Below are positions 1 to 9,224 of a stretch of DNA of 37,514 nt, one piece after another. The DNA lies in contig NZ_JAAVSH020000001.1 in the NCBI RefSeq assembly GCF_011947365.2, positions 2,395,174 to 2,432,687 of the forward strand, given 5' to 3'. Source of the DNA: an endosymbiont of Lamellibrachia barhami. Its GTDB lineage: Bacteria > Pseudomonadota > Gammaproteobacteria > Chromatiales > Chromatiaceae. The notes under the pieces are model-generated. The model had not been told where the DNA came from, did no database searches, and was given only the letters and a program-made list of their open reading frames with translations. The position numbers were made by a program, and so were the translations under genes. The stretch's first letter is position 1, and each line of letters opens with the position of its first letter.

Positions 1-228
1 CAACTCTCCGGTGGGGGACAGCAACAAATCGTGCTGGCCCCGGAGAATCTGCTCGACACGTTGTGTCAGCGCTTGCCACTGCTCACGCGGAAAACTGAAC
101 TGAGTTCCAAGATTGAGCAGGGTACGCTGGCGAATGCGATCGGCTACCCGATAGTTCTCAACCAGGCGGTGGCTGTAGTAGCAACTGCCGTCTTCGGTGG
201 TCCGGGTTTTGACGCGGCGAATGAACAT
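1..228 (-). CDS. IS1634-type transposase, N-terminal part (runs off the window)
   Basis: Reading the minus strand from the ATG at 228-226 gives 76 uninterrupted codons to the window edge. The protein starts MFIRRVKTRTTEDGSCYYS and continues with RQRTLLNLG and then PREQW. This arrangement (basic start, a YYSHRLVE stretch, RQRTLLNLG, PREQW) is typical of the N-terminus of IS1634/IS4-like DDE transposases. The catalytic domain lies outside the window, so I cannot tell whether the element is intact. It is transcribed away from the rest of the window. I saw no clear terminal inverted repeat between 229 and 300, so the element's right end is not placed. Confidence 0.8.
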   Translation of the reverse strand, partial: MFIRRVKTRTTEDGSCYYSHRLVENYRVADRIRQRTLLNLGTQFSFPREQWQALTQRVEQILRGQHDLLLSPTGEL

Positions 229-667
229 GGGGACACCCTAACCATCTTGGCAGTGTGCCGTCAATAGGCAAACGTCACTTTATGTCACTACATTTCGGTT
301 TTCAGCAACGCTAGAAATTTATCTCTTTGTTTTATAAATGAATATTATTTTTCGCTTTTACGGAAATTCAACAGAATTAGTCGATATTGGGAAGTGCAGT
401 GACAAAGATGGGTTAGGGATCTGATTTCAGTTTGAAAATTGCCGGCAGATCTGGTGGGTCAGGTTGAGGCGGTGCCCCCAAGGAAGGCGAGTCTCACGGG
501 AAAAGGGCAGTCTCAGGTGCTGTGCCGCTGCTGACGTATAGTGTCAGTCGGATTGGGACAAACTGCACCCGGATCGAACTTGACGTAAAACGATCCGATT
601 ATAGGTAATTTCAAGCTTTTTGGTAATTGGTGAATACCTATAAAACCCCTGGTTATTTCCGTCTGGA
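229..667. other. Intergenic stretch, AT-rich, with two inverted repeats
   Basis: I find no credible gene here. Two short inverted repeats sit near the 3' end of the minus-strand GGDEF-EAL gene. CGGATCG at 570-576 pairs with CGATCCG at 591-597. TTATAGGTA at 599-607 pairs with TACCTATAA at 635-643. Neither is followed by a clean T tract on either strand, so they are weak terminator candidates or possible operator-like sites. The part at 280-400 is AT-rich and may hold the insertion-sequence end and the transposase promoter. Confidence 0.4.
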
Positions 668-2605
668 TCAGGCGGCTGTGGACTCAATTTTGCCGAGCAG
701 ATCCTGTAGTGGCACAGGACGACTAAATAGATAGCCCTGAAAATATTCACACCCTTTCTCTTTGAGGAATGCAAAGGCTTCCTGGGTCTCCACGCCTTCG
801 GCCACGACCTTCAGCCCCATGTGTCTTGCCATGTCGAGAATCGTCTCCACAATGATGGCATCGTTGGGGTCGGTAGAGATGTCGCGCACGAATGAGCGGT
901 CGATTTTCAGCATCTCAACAGGCAGTCGCTTGAGGTAGGCCAGTGAAGAGTGGCCGGTACCAAAATCGTCGATCGAAAAACTGATGCCACACTTTTTCAA
1001 CTGCTGCATGCGCTCTACTGTCTGTTCGAAATTCTCTATCAGCACATTTTCCGTGATTTCGAAGCGCAGTAGTGAGGGGTTGATCCGGCACCTGTTGATA
1101 ATGTTCTGCACACGTTCAACGAAGTTGGTCTCGCGAAACTGTTTTGGGCTGACGTTCACGGAGAGGTTGATTGGCCTGTGGAGTCCGATCTGTGCCATAT
1201 CCCTGCAAGCGGTGGCGAGTACCCAGTCACCAATCTTATAGATGAGTCCGGTCTCTTCCGCCACGGATATGAATTCATTCGGGGCGATGAGTCCGCGTTC
1301 CGGATGGTTCCACCGCAGAAGTGCTTCTGCGCCGATACATGTCCCGGTAATATCCACCTGCAGTTGATAGTAGAGTTCCAGTTCACCAGTCGCCAAGGCT
1401 CTGCGCAGACCCTTTTCGATCTCCAAGCGCTGATGAACAGCCTCCTGCATGCTTGGTAGAAAGAAGCGGCTCTGATCCCGCCCCTCTGCCTTGGCGCGGT
1501 ACATCGCCACATCGGCCTGTTGCAGAAGGTCTTCCGGTACAGCGCCATTGATGGGAAACAGGGTGATGCCGATACTGGCGCTCAGGTGCAGTTCGTGCTC
1601 CTGGACTATGAAGGGTTCAGTGAATAACAGTTGTATCTGCGCTGTGAAATTCTGCACCCAACTGGAGGTTACCTCCCGGCTATCGCCGATCTCAGTGAGC
1701 AGGATGACAAACTCGTCACCGCCCAGGCGGGCGGCGGTATCTTCATTGCGGATTCGATGCCGGAGTCGTAGGGCAACCTGCTGCAGGAGTTTATCACCCA
1801 CCCGGTGACCAAGGGAGTCGTTGATGTTTTTGAAATGGTCGAGATCGAGAAACAGGATTGCGCCAAAGTGTTGATGCCGTTGCGCACGGGTGATTTCCTG
1901 ATTGAGACGGTCTATGAACAGACGGCGATTCGGTAGTTGGGTCAATTCGTCATAGTGGGCCTGGTAGATGATCTTCTCTTCAGCGAGCTGCCGTTCATAA
2001 CGTACCTTGAGTGACTCCTGGATAGACTGGTTGAGCCGCTTGGAGGAGATGACCACTATCAGCATGAAGAGGATGCCCATGGCTGTCATGGCATAACCGA
2101 CATCTGACTCCAGGAAGAGAAAACGCCAGACCAACGGTATCAATGTCAGCAGCAGAAAGGTTGCGGATGCTGTAAAGATGGAGGAGAGGGTGGTGACCGC
2201 TCCAGCCGACATGCCGGCTATGACAAAAACCAGAAGTGCCTGATAGGCAACATGTTCCAGTGGAAAAAGCAGCAGAGACGCAGCGCCCCATAGTGCGCCG
2301 GAGAGAGTGGCGCCGAGGATTGCCAGCCTTCTCCAAAACTCGATCCTACCCTGCGCTGGCGTGGTGGAGAGGAAATTGCGATAGGTCAGAAAGCGGTAGA
2401 GCGTTGTCAGGTAGACAGCAACAAGCCAGCCGATGATCGTCGAGTGGTCAATGACCTGCCACAACACGAGCGACAGTATTGAACTGTTGATCAGGATGGC
2501 GAGCAGAGAGAACGGCATCGACCGGTAGATCAGCCGGGTCTGCTCTGCTTTGATATTTTGTTCCGCACCAGCGTCCTTTGCCAATTCGCCAGTATCTTGA
2601 ATCAT
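668..2605 (-). CDS. Membrane-anchored GGDEF-EAL (c-di-GMP turnover) protein
   Basis: This 645-residue protein joins about five to six hydrophobic N-terminal segments (residues about 15-190) to a GGDEF domain (about 215-375) and an EAL domain (about 390-640). The GGDEF signature is intact (LGGDEF). The EAL domain keeps GAEALLRWNHP, the DDFGTG motif and a C-terminal AEGVET, so both synthesis and hydrolysis of c-di-GMP are possible. The membrane part probably senses a signal, but I do not recognise it as a named domain. I chose ATG 2605 (MIQDTGELAKD) over a TTG at 2698 because the extra residues look non-coding; no strong ribosome binding site supports either. Immediately upstream on the same strand, 129 bases away, is the ACP-ligase-acyltransferase gene, which could be co-transcribed. 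Confidence 0.9.
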   Translation of the reverse strand: MIQDTGELAKDAGAEQNIKAEQTRLIYRSMPFSLLAILINSSILSLVLWQVIDHSTIIGWLVAVYLTTLYRFLTYRNFLSTTPAQGRIEFWRRLAILGATLSGALWGAASLLLFPLEHVAYQALLVFVIAGMSAGAVTTLSSIFTASATFLLLTLIPLVWRFLFLESDVGYAMTAMGILFMLIVVISSKRLNQSIQESLKVRYERQLAEEKIIYQAHYDELTQLPNRRLFIDRLNQEITRAQRHQHFGAILFLDLDHFKNINDSLGHRVGDKLLQQVALRLRHRIRNEDTAARLGGDEFVILLTEIGDSREVTSSWVQNFTAQIQLLFTEPFIVQEHELHLSASIGITLFPINGAVPEDLLQQADVAMYRAKAEGRDQSRFFLPSMQEAVHQRLEIEKGLRRALATGELELYYQLQVDITGTCIGAEALLRWNHPERGLIAPNEFISVAEETGLIYKIGDWVLATACRDMAQIGLHRPINLSVNVSPKQFRETNFVERVQNIINRCRINPSLLRFEITENVLIENFEQTVERMQQLKKCGISFSIDDFGTGHSSLAYLKRLPVEMLKIDRSFVRDISTDPNDAIIVETILDMARHMGLKVVAEGVETQEAFAFLKEKGCEYFQGYLFSRPVPLQDLLGKIESTAA

Positions 2606-2734
2606 AGTAATAGTTATATTCGAATTCAGGGTTTGCCTTGGATTAAATGGAGTGATACTTAAAAGCACTCTTCTGCTTATAGCGGCATGATAGCCCAAAA
2701 CATGAATTTAATATGGGTATAGTTCTGTTTTTGT

Positions 2735-5560
2735 CTACGGGGTCCAGGAGAGATCCGGCTCTTCGCAAGTTTCGAGTATGACTCGTCGTGTGCCATCGCG
2801 GAGGTCAATGGCGTCCTGCCACTCATCCCCCGATGGGGTAATGGGTTCCCCCACGATCACTTTGAGAGGATTTCTTTGGGGTTTCCAGCAGTTGGCGGGC
2901 AGCAGTTTTCGGCTGCCCTTGAGGGTTACCGGTATGACCGGAACCCTGTTTTGTGTGGCGGTGACAAATGCCCCCAAGCGGAAATGCTGCAGGCCTTCAC
3001 GGGCGGTAAAGGTGCCTTCGGAAAAAAACAGCAGTGTCTCCCCCTGTTGTGTCTGTTTAGACAGAAAGGCTGTGTCGCCGGCTCCGCCGCCATGGTCGAA
3101 ACGTTCGACAAAGAAGGTGCCGATGCGGCGCAGAAACAGACCGGGAATGAATTTTTCCTGCAGTTCCGCCTTTGCCACGAAATGAAAGGTGAACGGCACT
3201 GCTGCGATCAGAATCAGACCATCCAGATAACTTGAGTGGTTGGCCACCAGTACCGAGACCCGGTTTTCCGGTATATGGTTCAGTCCCTCGACCTGCAGGC
3301 GGATGCCGCAGAGTTTCATCAGCAGCCTGGCGCTGTGGTGCATGATGCGGCGACGCAGGCCGGTGCCTGGAAGCAGAATCACGAGCAGCCAGACAATCGT
3401 GGCGCCGACAAGGAACAGGGTCCAGGCATATCCGGCGTAGAGCAACTCGCCGGTTTTGTGTCGCCATCTCTGCAACTGTACCGGCAGACCGGCGGCAATC
3501 AGATCCGCAAACTGCCGCCAGACTGCTGGGCGGCCTTTGATCAGTTCACCCTGTTCATAAGCTTCACGGCAGGCAGCGCGGCGTATCTTGCCACTCGATG
3601 TCTTGAGTACGGTGTGTGGCGGCACCAGGGCGATGTCGTCCGGTGGTGCATCGATCAGTTGGCTAAGTGAGCGTATGATCTCGGTGCGTAACCGCTCTTG
3701 TGTAGCCGCTGCCGTCTCCCGGATTTCGGCCATCACCACCAACCCCTCGGTGCCTGTTGCCTCATTCAGGTGACCGAAAACCGCCACGCAGCCCTTGCGG
3801 ATACCTTCGAGCTCTCCGATTTTCTCTTCCACCTCCTGCGGATAGATATTGCGACCGGCACGGATGATCATGTCCTTGCTGCGGCCAGTCAGATAGATCT
3901 CATCTCCAACCCTATAGGCCATGTCGCCGGAGTCGAGCCAGTCGCCGTCAAACAGCTGGTGGGTGGCTTTGGGGTTGCGAAAGTATCCACGGGTGGCGGA
4001 TGGCCCCTGAAACTGCAGGTGGCCCTCCTGTCGGTCAGGCAGCTCCTGGCCGGTTTTGTCCAGGATACGGATGTCGTGATTCGTTAGTGGCGCTCCACAG
4101 GCGGCGAACTCCAGGGGGTACTGATCACCCTCCCCGGCCACAAACGCCAGACCGGACTCCCGCATCGGGCGGCGCTGAATGCGATCGATAGGGGCGATCC
4201 TGCCGGGGGGGGGGAATGCCAGACCCACTGAACACTCCGCCAAGCCGTAGACCGGCGCCATTGTATTGTTAGCAAAGCCATAGCTGGAAAAGTGGCTGCT
4301 GAAGCGACGGATAGTGGCGGGGCTTACGGGCTCGGCACCATTGAAAGCCATGCGCCAGCTGCTGAGATCCAGGCCTTCGATCTCCTCGTCCCGGACTTTT
4401 TTCAGACAGAGTTCGTAAGCGAAGTTGGGTGCGGCGGAGAGAGTGCCCTTGTGATCGTGAATCGCCCACAGCCAGCGTTGTGGTCTGACCAGAAACCGCA
4501 GGGGTGACATCAACACCAGGGGAATGCCGAAATAGAGACTGCCGAGCCAGGCGCCGATCAATCCCATGTCGTGATAGAGGGGCAGCCAACTGACGAAGAC
4601 ATCTTCTGGAGTGATCGCAATCGCCTCCCCCATAGAACGGATATTTGCCAGCAGATTGTAATGACTCAGCTGCACACCCTTTGGTGAACCCGTGCTGCCG
4701 GAGGTGTATTGGATGAAGGCGATGTCATCAGGTCGGGAACGCGGCAGTGGCGTCGAAACGGACTCACGATTTAGATCATTTGATACCAGGATCTGCAGAT
4801 CCTGATTGAGCAGATTCCTCAGCAGGATAGAGACGCTCTTTGCCTCCGGGACGGTGATCAGCATGACCGCGCCGGCATTTTCCAGGATGCGCACATGCCG
4901 TTTCAGATGATCCTCGATCTGGGAGAGTCTGACGGGTGGATAGATGGGAACAGGGGTGGCGCCGGCCAACAGAATGCCGAAGAAACTGAAGAGATAGTCG
5001 GCCCCTGTGGGCAGCATGATCGCAACTGTTTGACTGGGTTGCAGGCCGCGTTCAATCAGAGAGATCGCAACCCTGCGCGCACCCTGCCAGAGTTTTTTGT
5101 AACTGATCGGTGTGGGTTGCTCGCCGTCACCATAAAGAAGGATATGGGTGTGGTTGGGGCTCTGTTTGCTGTGCCATTCGAGTACCTCCGGCAGGGTTAC
5201 GGCCTGTTCCGGGAGTAGGGCGAGAGATGCGACTTCGGGTGACTGGGGTCGGGCGCGCATCTTCTCCTGCAGCGTTGGATCTGCGGAGAGGATGCTTTGG
5301 AGGATATCCGCCGGTGTTTCGACCGTTGCGAACAGCTGCTCGGGCAACTGTACGGCAAATTGTTGTTCCATCCGGGTCAGCAGTTCAACCCGGCTGAGGC
5401 TGTCGAAACCAAGGTCGCTGTCCAGCCTGTCGGCCAGTTTTGGCTCAGGAGGATTGGCTTGTCCGGGATGAAGTTCAGCCACCAGTTCACCCACGACGGC
5501 AAGCAGCTGCGTGGAAGTCTGTTTTTCATCCAAGTCTTTGATGTCGGAAATAATGGGCAC
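2735..5560 (-). CDS. ACP / fatty acyl-AMP ligase / PlsC-type acyltransferase fusion
   Basis: This 941-residue protein has three parts. Residues about 15-95 form an acyl carrier domain with GFDSLS, Ser54 being the likely phosphopantetheine site. Residues about 105-670 form an adenylating domain with the P-loop TSGSTGSPKG and the C-terminal lysine motif SSGKIRR. After a hydrophobic segment (about 700-730) comes a PlsC-like acyltransferase with NHSSYLD (the NHx4D catalytic motif) and FFSEGTF (the FPEGTR equivalent). The parts suggest that a free fatty acid is activated as acyl-AMP, loaded on the protein's own ACP and transferred to a lysophospholipid or other acceptor at the membrane. E. coli Aas joins the same two activities in the opposite order and without an ACP. 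The start is GTG 5560; the ribosome binding site is weak. The substrate is unknown. Confidence 0.88.
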   Translation of the reverse strand: MPIISDIKDLDEKQTSTQLLAVVGELVAELHPGQANPPEPKLADRLDSDLGFDSLSRVELLTRMEQQFAVQLPEQLFATVETPADILQSILSADPTLQEKMRARPQSPEVASLALLPEQAVTLPEVLEWHSKQSPNHTHILLYGDGEQPTPISYKKLWQGARRVAISLIERGLQPSQTVAIMLPTGADYLFSFFGILLAGATPVPIYPPVRLSQIEDHLKRHVRILENAGAVMLITVPEAKSVSILLRNLLNQDLQILVSNDLNRESVSTPLPRSRPDDIAFIQYTSGSTGSPKGVQLSHYNLLANIRSMGEAIAITPEDVFVSWLPLYHDMGLIGAWLGSLYFGIPLVLMSPLRFLVRPQRWLWAIHDHKGTLSAAPNFAYELCLKKVRDEEIEGLDLSSWRMAFNGAEPVSPATIRRFSSHFSSYGFANNTMAPVYGLAECSVGLAFPPPGRIAPIDRIQRRPMRESGLAFVAGEGDQYPLEFAACGAPLTNHDIRILDKTGQELPDRQEGHLQFQGPSATRGYFRNPKATHQLFDGDWLDSGDMAYRVGDEIYLTGRSKDMIIRAGRNIYPQEVEEKIGELEGIRKGCVAVFGHLNEATGTEGLVVMAEIRETAAATQERLRTEIIRSLSQLIDAPPDDIALVPPHTVLKTSSGKIRRAACREAYEQGELIKGRPAVWRQFADLIAAGLPVQLQRWRHKTGELLYAGYAWTLFLVGATIVWLLVILLPGTGLRRRIMHHSARLLMKLCGIRLQVEGLNHIPENRVSVLVANHSSYLDGLILIAAVPFTFHFVAKAELQEKFIPGLFLRRIGTFFVERFDHGGGAGDTAFLSKQTQQGETLLFFSEGTFTAREGLQHFRLGAFVTATQNRVPVIPVTLKGSRKLLPANCWKPQRNPLKVIVGEPITPSGDEWQDAIDLRDGTRRVILETCEEPDLSWTP

Positions 5561-5800
5561 TGCCTGGAAAAGTCCGGATTTTTGTTAGTCGATATATCTA
5601 ATCATAGTTGGGAATGGATTTGGAGGCAGTGCCTCAGAAAGCCGCTTTGAAGTTCTCGTTTACTTGAGAATCGAAGCTGGAAACAGGTCGATCCATCTCA
5701 GCTGAAAATGGAGGAACTGCCTTGGAATTTATCCCTTTAATTTATAGGAGAAATGTCCAATAATGTCAAAATGTAAAATGGCAATGGACGTAGTGCCTCT

Positions 5801-8800
5801 ATGGATATTGGTTTTGGAAAGCGATTGTCCCAACTTGCCGGAGAACAGGGTCTCTCTCTCAGCGAGCTGGCGAAAGCGTTGGGGGTCTCACGACAATCGC
5901 TGCATAGCTGGCTCAACGGTGGAAATATATCAACGGCCAAGCTCAATCGTCTGACCCAGTATTTTCATGTGAGCAAACGATGGCTGGTCGAGGGAGAGGG
6001 GGCGCCCAGCGGTGAAAATATCGGGCAGGGGATTTATGGGGTACAGACCAGGGAGCTGATCCAGGGTGTGGTCAACAGTGAGGCCCGGTTGAGCCTGGCC
6101 GTCAAGGCTACGGGGCTGATAATCTGGGAATACGATCTCTACTCAGACGAGTTGCTGTGGAGTGAAGAAACCTGTCCGTGCTCTGAAACGCCGTTTTCAG
6201 AGGCCTACCCAAACATGGATAGCCTGGTGGAGGCGCTCGAAAAGCCAGACCGGGCTGGATTCCGCAAACTGATCGAAAGATTGTTGTCCTCTGACCAGAA
6301 GGGATACATCGAGCTCTCGCTAAATTTCTCCAGTGGCAGCGGCATTTATGGAATCTGGGTTGCCACCCGCTTCGATGGCATGGGGAGACCGAATGGTGTC
6401 ATCGGCGCACTCCAGGACATCAGCGAGCGCAAACAAGCCGAGTTTGCCCTGCTGAAAAGTGAAGCGCGATACAGCGATCTGGTGGAGGTAAGCAGTGACA
6501 GTATTTGTGAAGTGGGGCCGGACGCACGATATACTTATGTGAGTTCCAAAATCGAGAAATTGCTCGGTTACAGGCCCGAGGAGGTAATTGGCAAAACGCC
6601 GTTTGACTTGATGCCACGGGATGAAGCGGAAAGAGTGACGGCTGTGTACGACGCCATCGTAGAGTCAGGTAAGCCGTTTAAGGGACTCGAATATGTCAGC
6701 CGGCACAAAACAGGGCGGCTGGTGTTCCTTGAGACCAGTGGTATCCTGAAATTCGACCAAGATGGGGGCTATCTGGGTTATCGGGGAGTCGTGCGGGATA
6801 TTACCGAGCGTAAGCAGATGGAAGAGCGCCTGCGCGCCAGTGAACAGAACTTCAGGCAGCTTACCGAGCACATCCGTGAGGTCTTCTGGCTCGTGACTCC
6901 CGATTGGCAGAAGGTCATCTATGTCAGTCCCGCCTATGAAGAGGTATGGGGCCGTTCCTGTGAATCGCTCTATCAGAAGCCACTCTCCTGGCTGGACGCG
7001 ATTCATCCTGATGACCTAAGCAGGGTCACGGATTTCATCACCGAGAAGAGCCAGGGTGATCTGGCGGAAATCGAATTTCCTGAATATCGTGTCGTTCGCC
7101 CGGATCGTTCTGTGTGCTGGATCAAGGCGCGCGGCTATCCAGTTCGCAATGCCGAGGGTGAAATCTATCGCGTTGTGGGTATTGCGGAGGATATCACCGA
7201 AGCCAAGCGGGACGAGGCGGAGCTGCGTCTGGTATCAAGCGTGTTTGAAAACGCTAACGAAGGCATCCTCATCACAGACATCGATAGCAGGATTCTGCGT
7301 GTCAATCGGGCCTTTTCAGAGATCACCGGGTACTCACCAGAAGAGGTCGTTGGTCAAAAAGCGGGGTTCCTGCGCTCCCAGCATCACGACGACACCTTCT
7401 ACCAGAGATTATGGCTAACTCTAACCGGGAAGGGACACTGGAGCGGCGAGATATGGAACCGGCGTAAGGACGGGGAGGTTTTTCCGGTTTGGCAGAACAT
7501 TTCCGCCGTTCGTGACCAACAGGGGAAAGTTACGCAATACATTGGGATCTTCTCCGATATTACAGAACAGAAGCTCTCTGAGGAGAGGATCTCCCGGCTG
7601 GCCCATTATGATGTACTTACCGATCTGCCCAATCGGCTGTTATTCAACACACTCTGTGAGCACGCGCTGCAACAGGCACAGCGTGAAGGCCATCAGGTGG
7701 CGGTGCTGTGTCTCGACCTTGACCACTTCAAGCGCATCAATGATGCGTTCGGGCACCCGGTCGGTGACAAAGTGCTGTGGGAAGTTGGTGCGCGCGTCAG
7801 ATCGATCCTCAGGGAGGAGGATACGGTTGCGCACCTGGGTGGAGATGAATTTGCGGTCGTCCTGGAAAGAGTTCCCGATACCGGCGCCGCCGCAGTGGCG
7901 GCTGAGAAGATATTGTCGGTGTTCAGTCAGCCCATCCGCATCGGAAGCCAAACGCTGCAAACGAGTGTGAGCCTGGGGATCAGCGTATTTCCGGAGGACG
8001 GGACCGATGTCTTGACACTGCTCAAGCATGCAGACACGGCGATGTATCGATCCAAGTCGCAAGGGCGTGGTGCGTTCAGTTTCTATCGCAAGGAGATGAC
8101 AGCAGTCGCATACGAGCGAGTGAAACTTGAGGCGGGACTGAGAGAGGCGCTCGAACAAGAGCAGTTCAGAGTCTATTACCAACCCAAATACTCACCAGTG
8201 AAGGGAAAAATCGTTGGTGCAGAGGCGCTCATCCGCTGGCTTCATCCCGAAGAGGGTATTATCTCACCCTTACGCTTTATTCCCGTTGCGGAAGAGAGCG
8301 GCCTGATCATCCCCATTGGTGAATGGGTGCTACGAACCGCCTGCGCCCAAGCTGCGCAATGGCGGCGAAGTGGACTTCTCATGGAGCATATCGCAGTCAA
8401 TGTGGCGGGTCCTCAAATGATGCGTGATAACATCGTGGCCACCGTCGAGCGAATCCTGGCTGAAACCGGTCTTGAACCCGGCGCGCTGGAGATTGAAGTT
8501 ACCGAAACCTTCATCATGCAGCAGGCCAAAAAGACTATCGGTTCTCTTGAAAGGTTGCGTTCAATGGGAGTCAGCCTGGCGATTGATGATTTCGGTACAG
8601 GCTATTCATCACTGGCCTACTTGAAACAACTGCCAATAGATCGTCTAAAAATCGATCGTTCGTTTGTGAAAGACATATTGGATGACCCGGAGAACCGCGC
8701 GATTACGACGGCTGTGATCTCGCTTGGCCACAGTCTAGGTCTCAAAATCACCGCCGAGGGCATAGAGAATGAGGAACAGGCACGGTTTCTCTATGCGCTT

Positions 8801-8881
8801 CAGTGTGATGAGGGACAAGGATACCTCTACAGCCGACCCGTTCCGGCGGAGGAGTTCGAGGTGCTTTTAAGAGGGCAGTGA
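5801..8881 (+). CDS. HTH-PAS(x4)-GGDEF-EAL protein
   Basis: This 1026-residue soluble protein opens with an XRE/Cro-like helix-turn-helix (about residues 5-65; LSELAKALGVSRQSLHSWLN). Four PAS/PAC modules follow at about 90-215, 220-345, 350-470 and 475-600; three end in DI(S/T)ERKQ-, DITEAK- or DITEQK-type linkers. A GGDEF domain (about 605-765, LGGDEFAVVL) and an EAL domain (about 785-1022, GAEALIRWLHP and DDFGTG) complete it. Both catalytic signatures are intact. No membrane segment is visible. An HTH fused to a c-di-GMP enzyme is unusual and suggests control of, or by, DNA binding. The gene is divergent from the lipid-enzyme gene. A strong ribosome binding site (AGGAGA, 5746-5751) precedes a seven-codon ORF (ATG 5753, TAA 5774-5776) just upstream, which may be a leader. 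Confidence 0.92.
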   Translation: MDIGFGKRLSQLAGEQGLSLSELAKALGVSRQSLHSWLNGGNISTAKLNRLTQYFHVSKRWLVEGEGAPSGENIGQGIYGVQTRELIQGVVNSEARLSLAVKATGLIIWEYDLYSDELLWSEETCPCSETPFSEAYPNMDSLVEALEKPDRAGFRKLIERLLSSDQKGYIELSLNFSSGSGIYGIWVATRFDGMGRPNGVIGALQDISERKQAEFALLKSEARYSDLVEVSSDSICEVGPDARYTYVSSKIEKLLGYRPEEVIGKTPFDLMPRDEAERVTAVYDAIVESGKPFKGLEYVSRHKTGRLVFLETSGILKFDQDGGYLGYRGVVRDITERKQMEERLRASEQNFRQLTEHIREVFWLVTPDWQKVIYVSPAYEEVWGRSCESLYQKPLSWLDAIHPDDLSRVTDFITEKSQGDLAEIEFPEYRVVRPDRSVCWIKARGYPVRNAEGEIYRVVGIAEDITEAKRDEAELRLVSSVFENANEGILITDIDSRILRVNRAFSEITGYSPEEVVGQKAGFLRSQHHDDTFYQRLWLTLTGKGHWSGEIWNRRKDGEVFPVWQNISAVRDQQGKVTQYIGIFSDITEQKLSEERISRLAHYDVLTDLPNRLLFNTLCEHALQQAQREGHQVAVLCLDLDHFKRINDAFGHPVGDKVLWEVGARVRSILREEDTVAHLGGDEFAVVLERVPDTGAAAVAAEKILSVFSQPIRIGSQTLQTSVSLGISVFPEDGTDVLTLLKHADTAMYRSKSQGRGAFSFYRKEMTAVAYERVKLEAGLREALEQEQFRVYYQPKYSPVKGKIVGAEALIRWLHPEEGIISPLRFIPVAEESGLIIPIGEWVLRTACAQAAQWRRSGLLMEHIAVNVAGPQMMRDNIVATVERILAETGLEPGALEIEVTETFIMQQAKKTIGSLERLRSMGVSLAIDDFGTGYSSLAYLKQLPIDRLKIDRSFVKDILDDPENRAITTAVISLGHSLGLKITAEGIENEEQARFLYALQCDEGQGYLYSRPVPAEEFEVLLRGQ

Positions 8882-8915
8882 GGCCAACTGTACCCGATGC
8901 TGAAAAAGAAGCATC

Positions 8916-9145
8916 ATGGATTTTCAGACACGCACAATGTTCTTCATGTGGTGCACCATCATAAATGGCGGTCAGCCTTCTTACCGTTTTGCGGCTGCTG
9001 TTGCCGTTTCAGCAGCCGTAGCGGGGGCATGGCAATCTATCGCTCGACGGCGCTGGTTCAGCAACTGCTTGGCCATTTGTTCGAGTGGGTTTGCTGGAAG
9101 GGTCTGCCCCATATCGCTGTCTTCCTCCTATACTTTGAACATAGG
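8916..9145 (+). pseudogene. Possible decayed DUF6868-like small membrane protein gene
   Basis: An ATG at 8916 opens with MDFQTRTMFFMWCTIINGG, which resembles the conserved start of small two-helix membrane proteins of the DUF6868 type (FFLWCTIINGGLL). After the glycine pair the frame loses hydrophobicity and turns into an alanine/arginine/serine mix. Hydrophobic segments are instead seen in the other two frames (LLTVLRLLLP at about 8977-9006 and LPHIAVFLLYF at about 9106-9138). This is what successive frameshifts would produce. The family assignment is from memory of the motif only. The region 8882-9224 otherwise holds no gene I would defend. Confidence 0.4.
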
Positions 9146-9224
9146 CTGCATCGACCGTCTGTATTGAGTTTAGCTGTGTGGATGCTCCTAAACATAGAGT
9201 ATGACTTTGCGTTAGAAAGGTACA

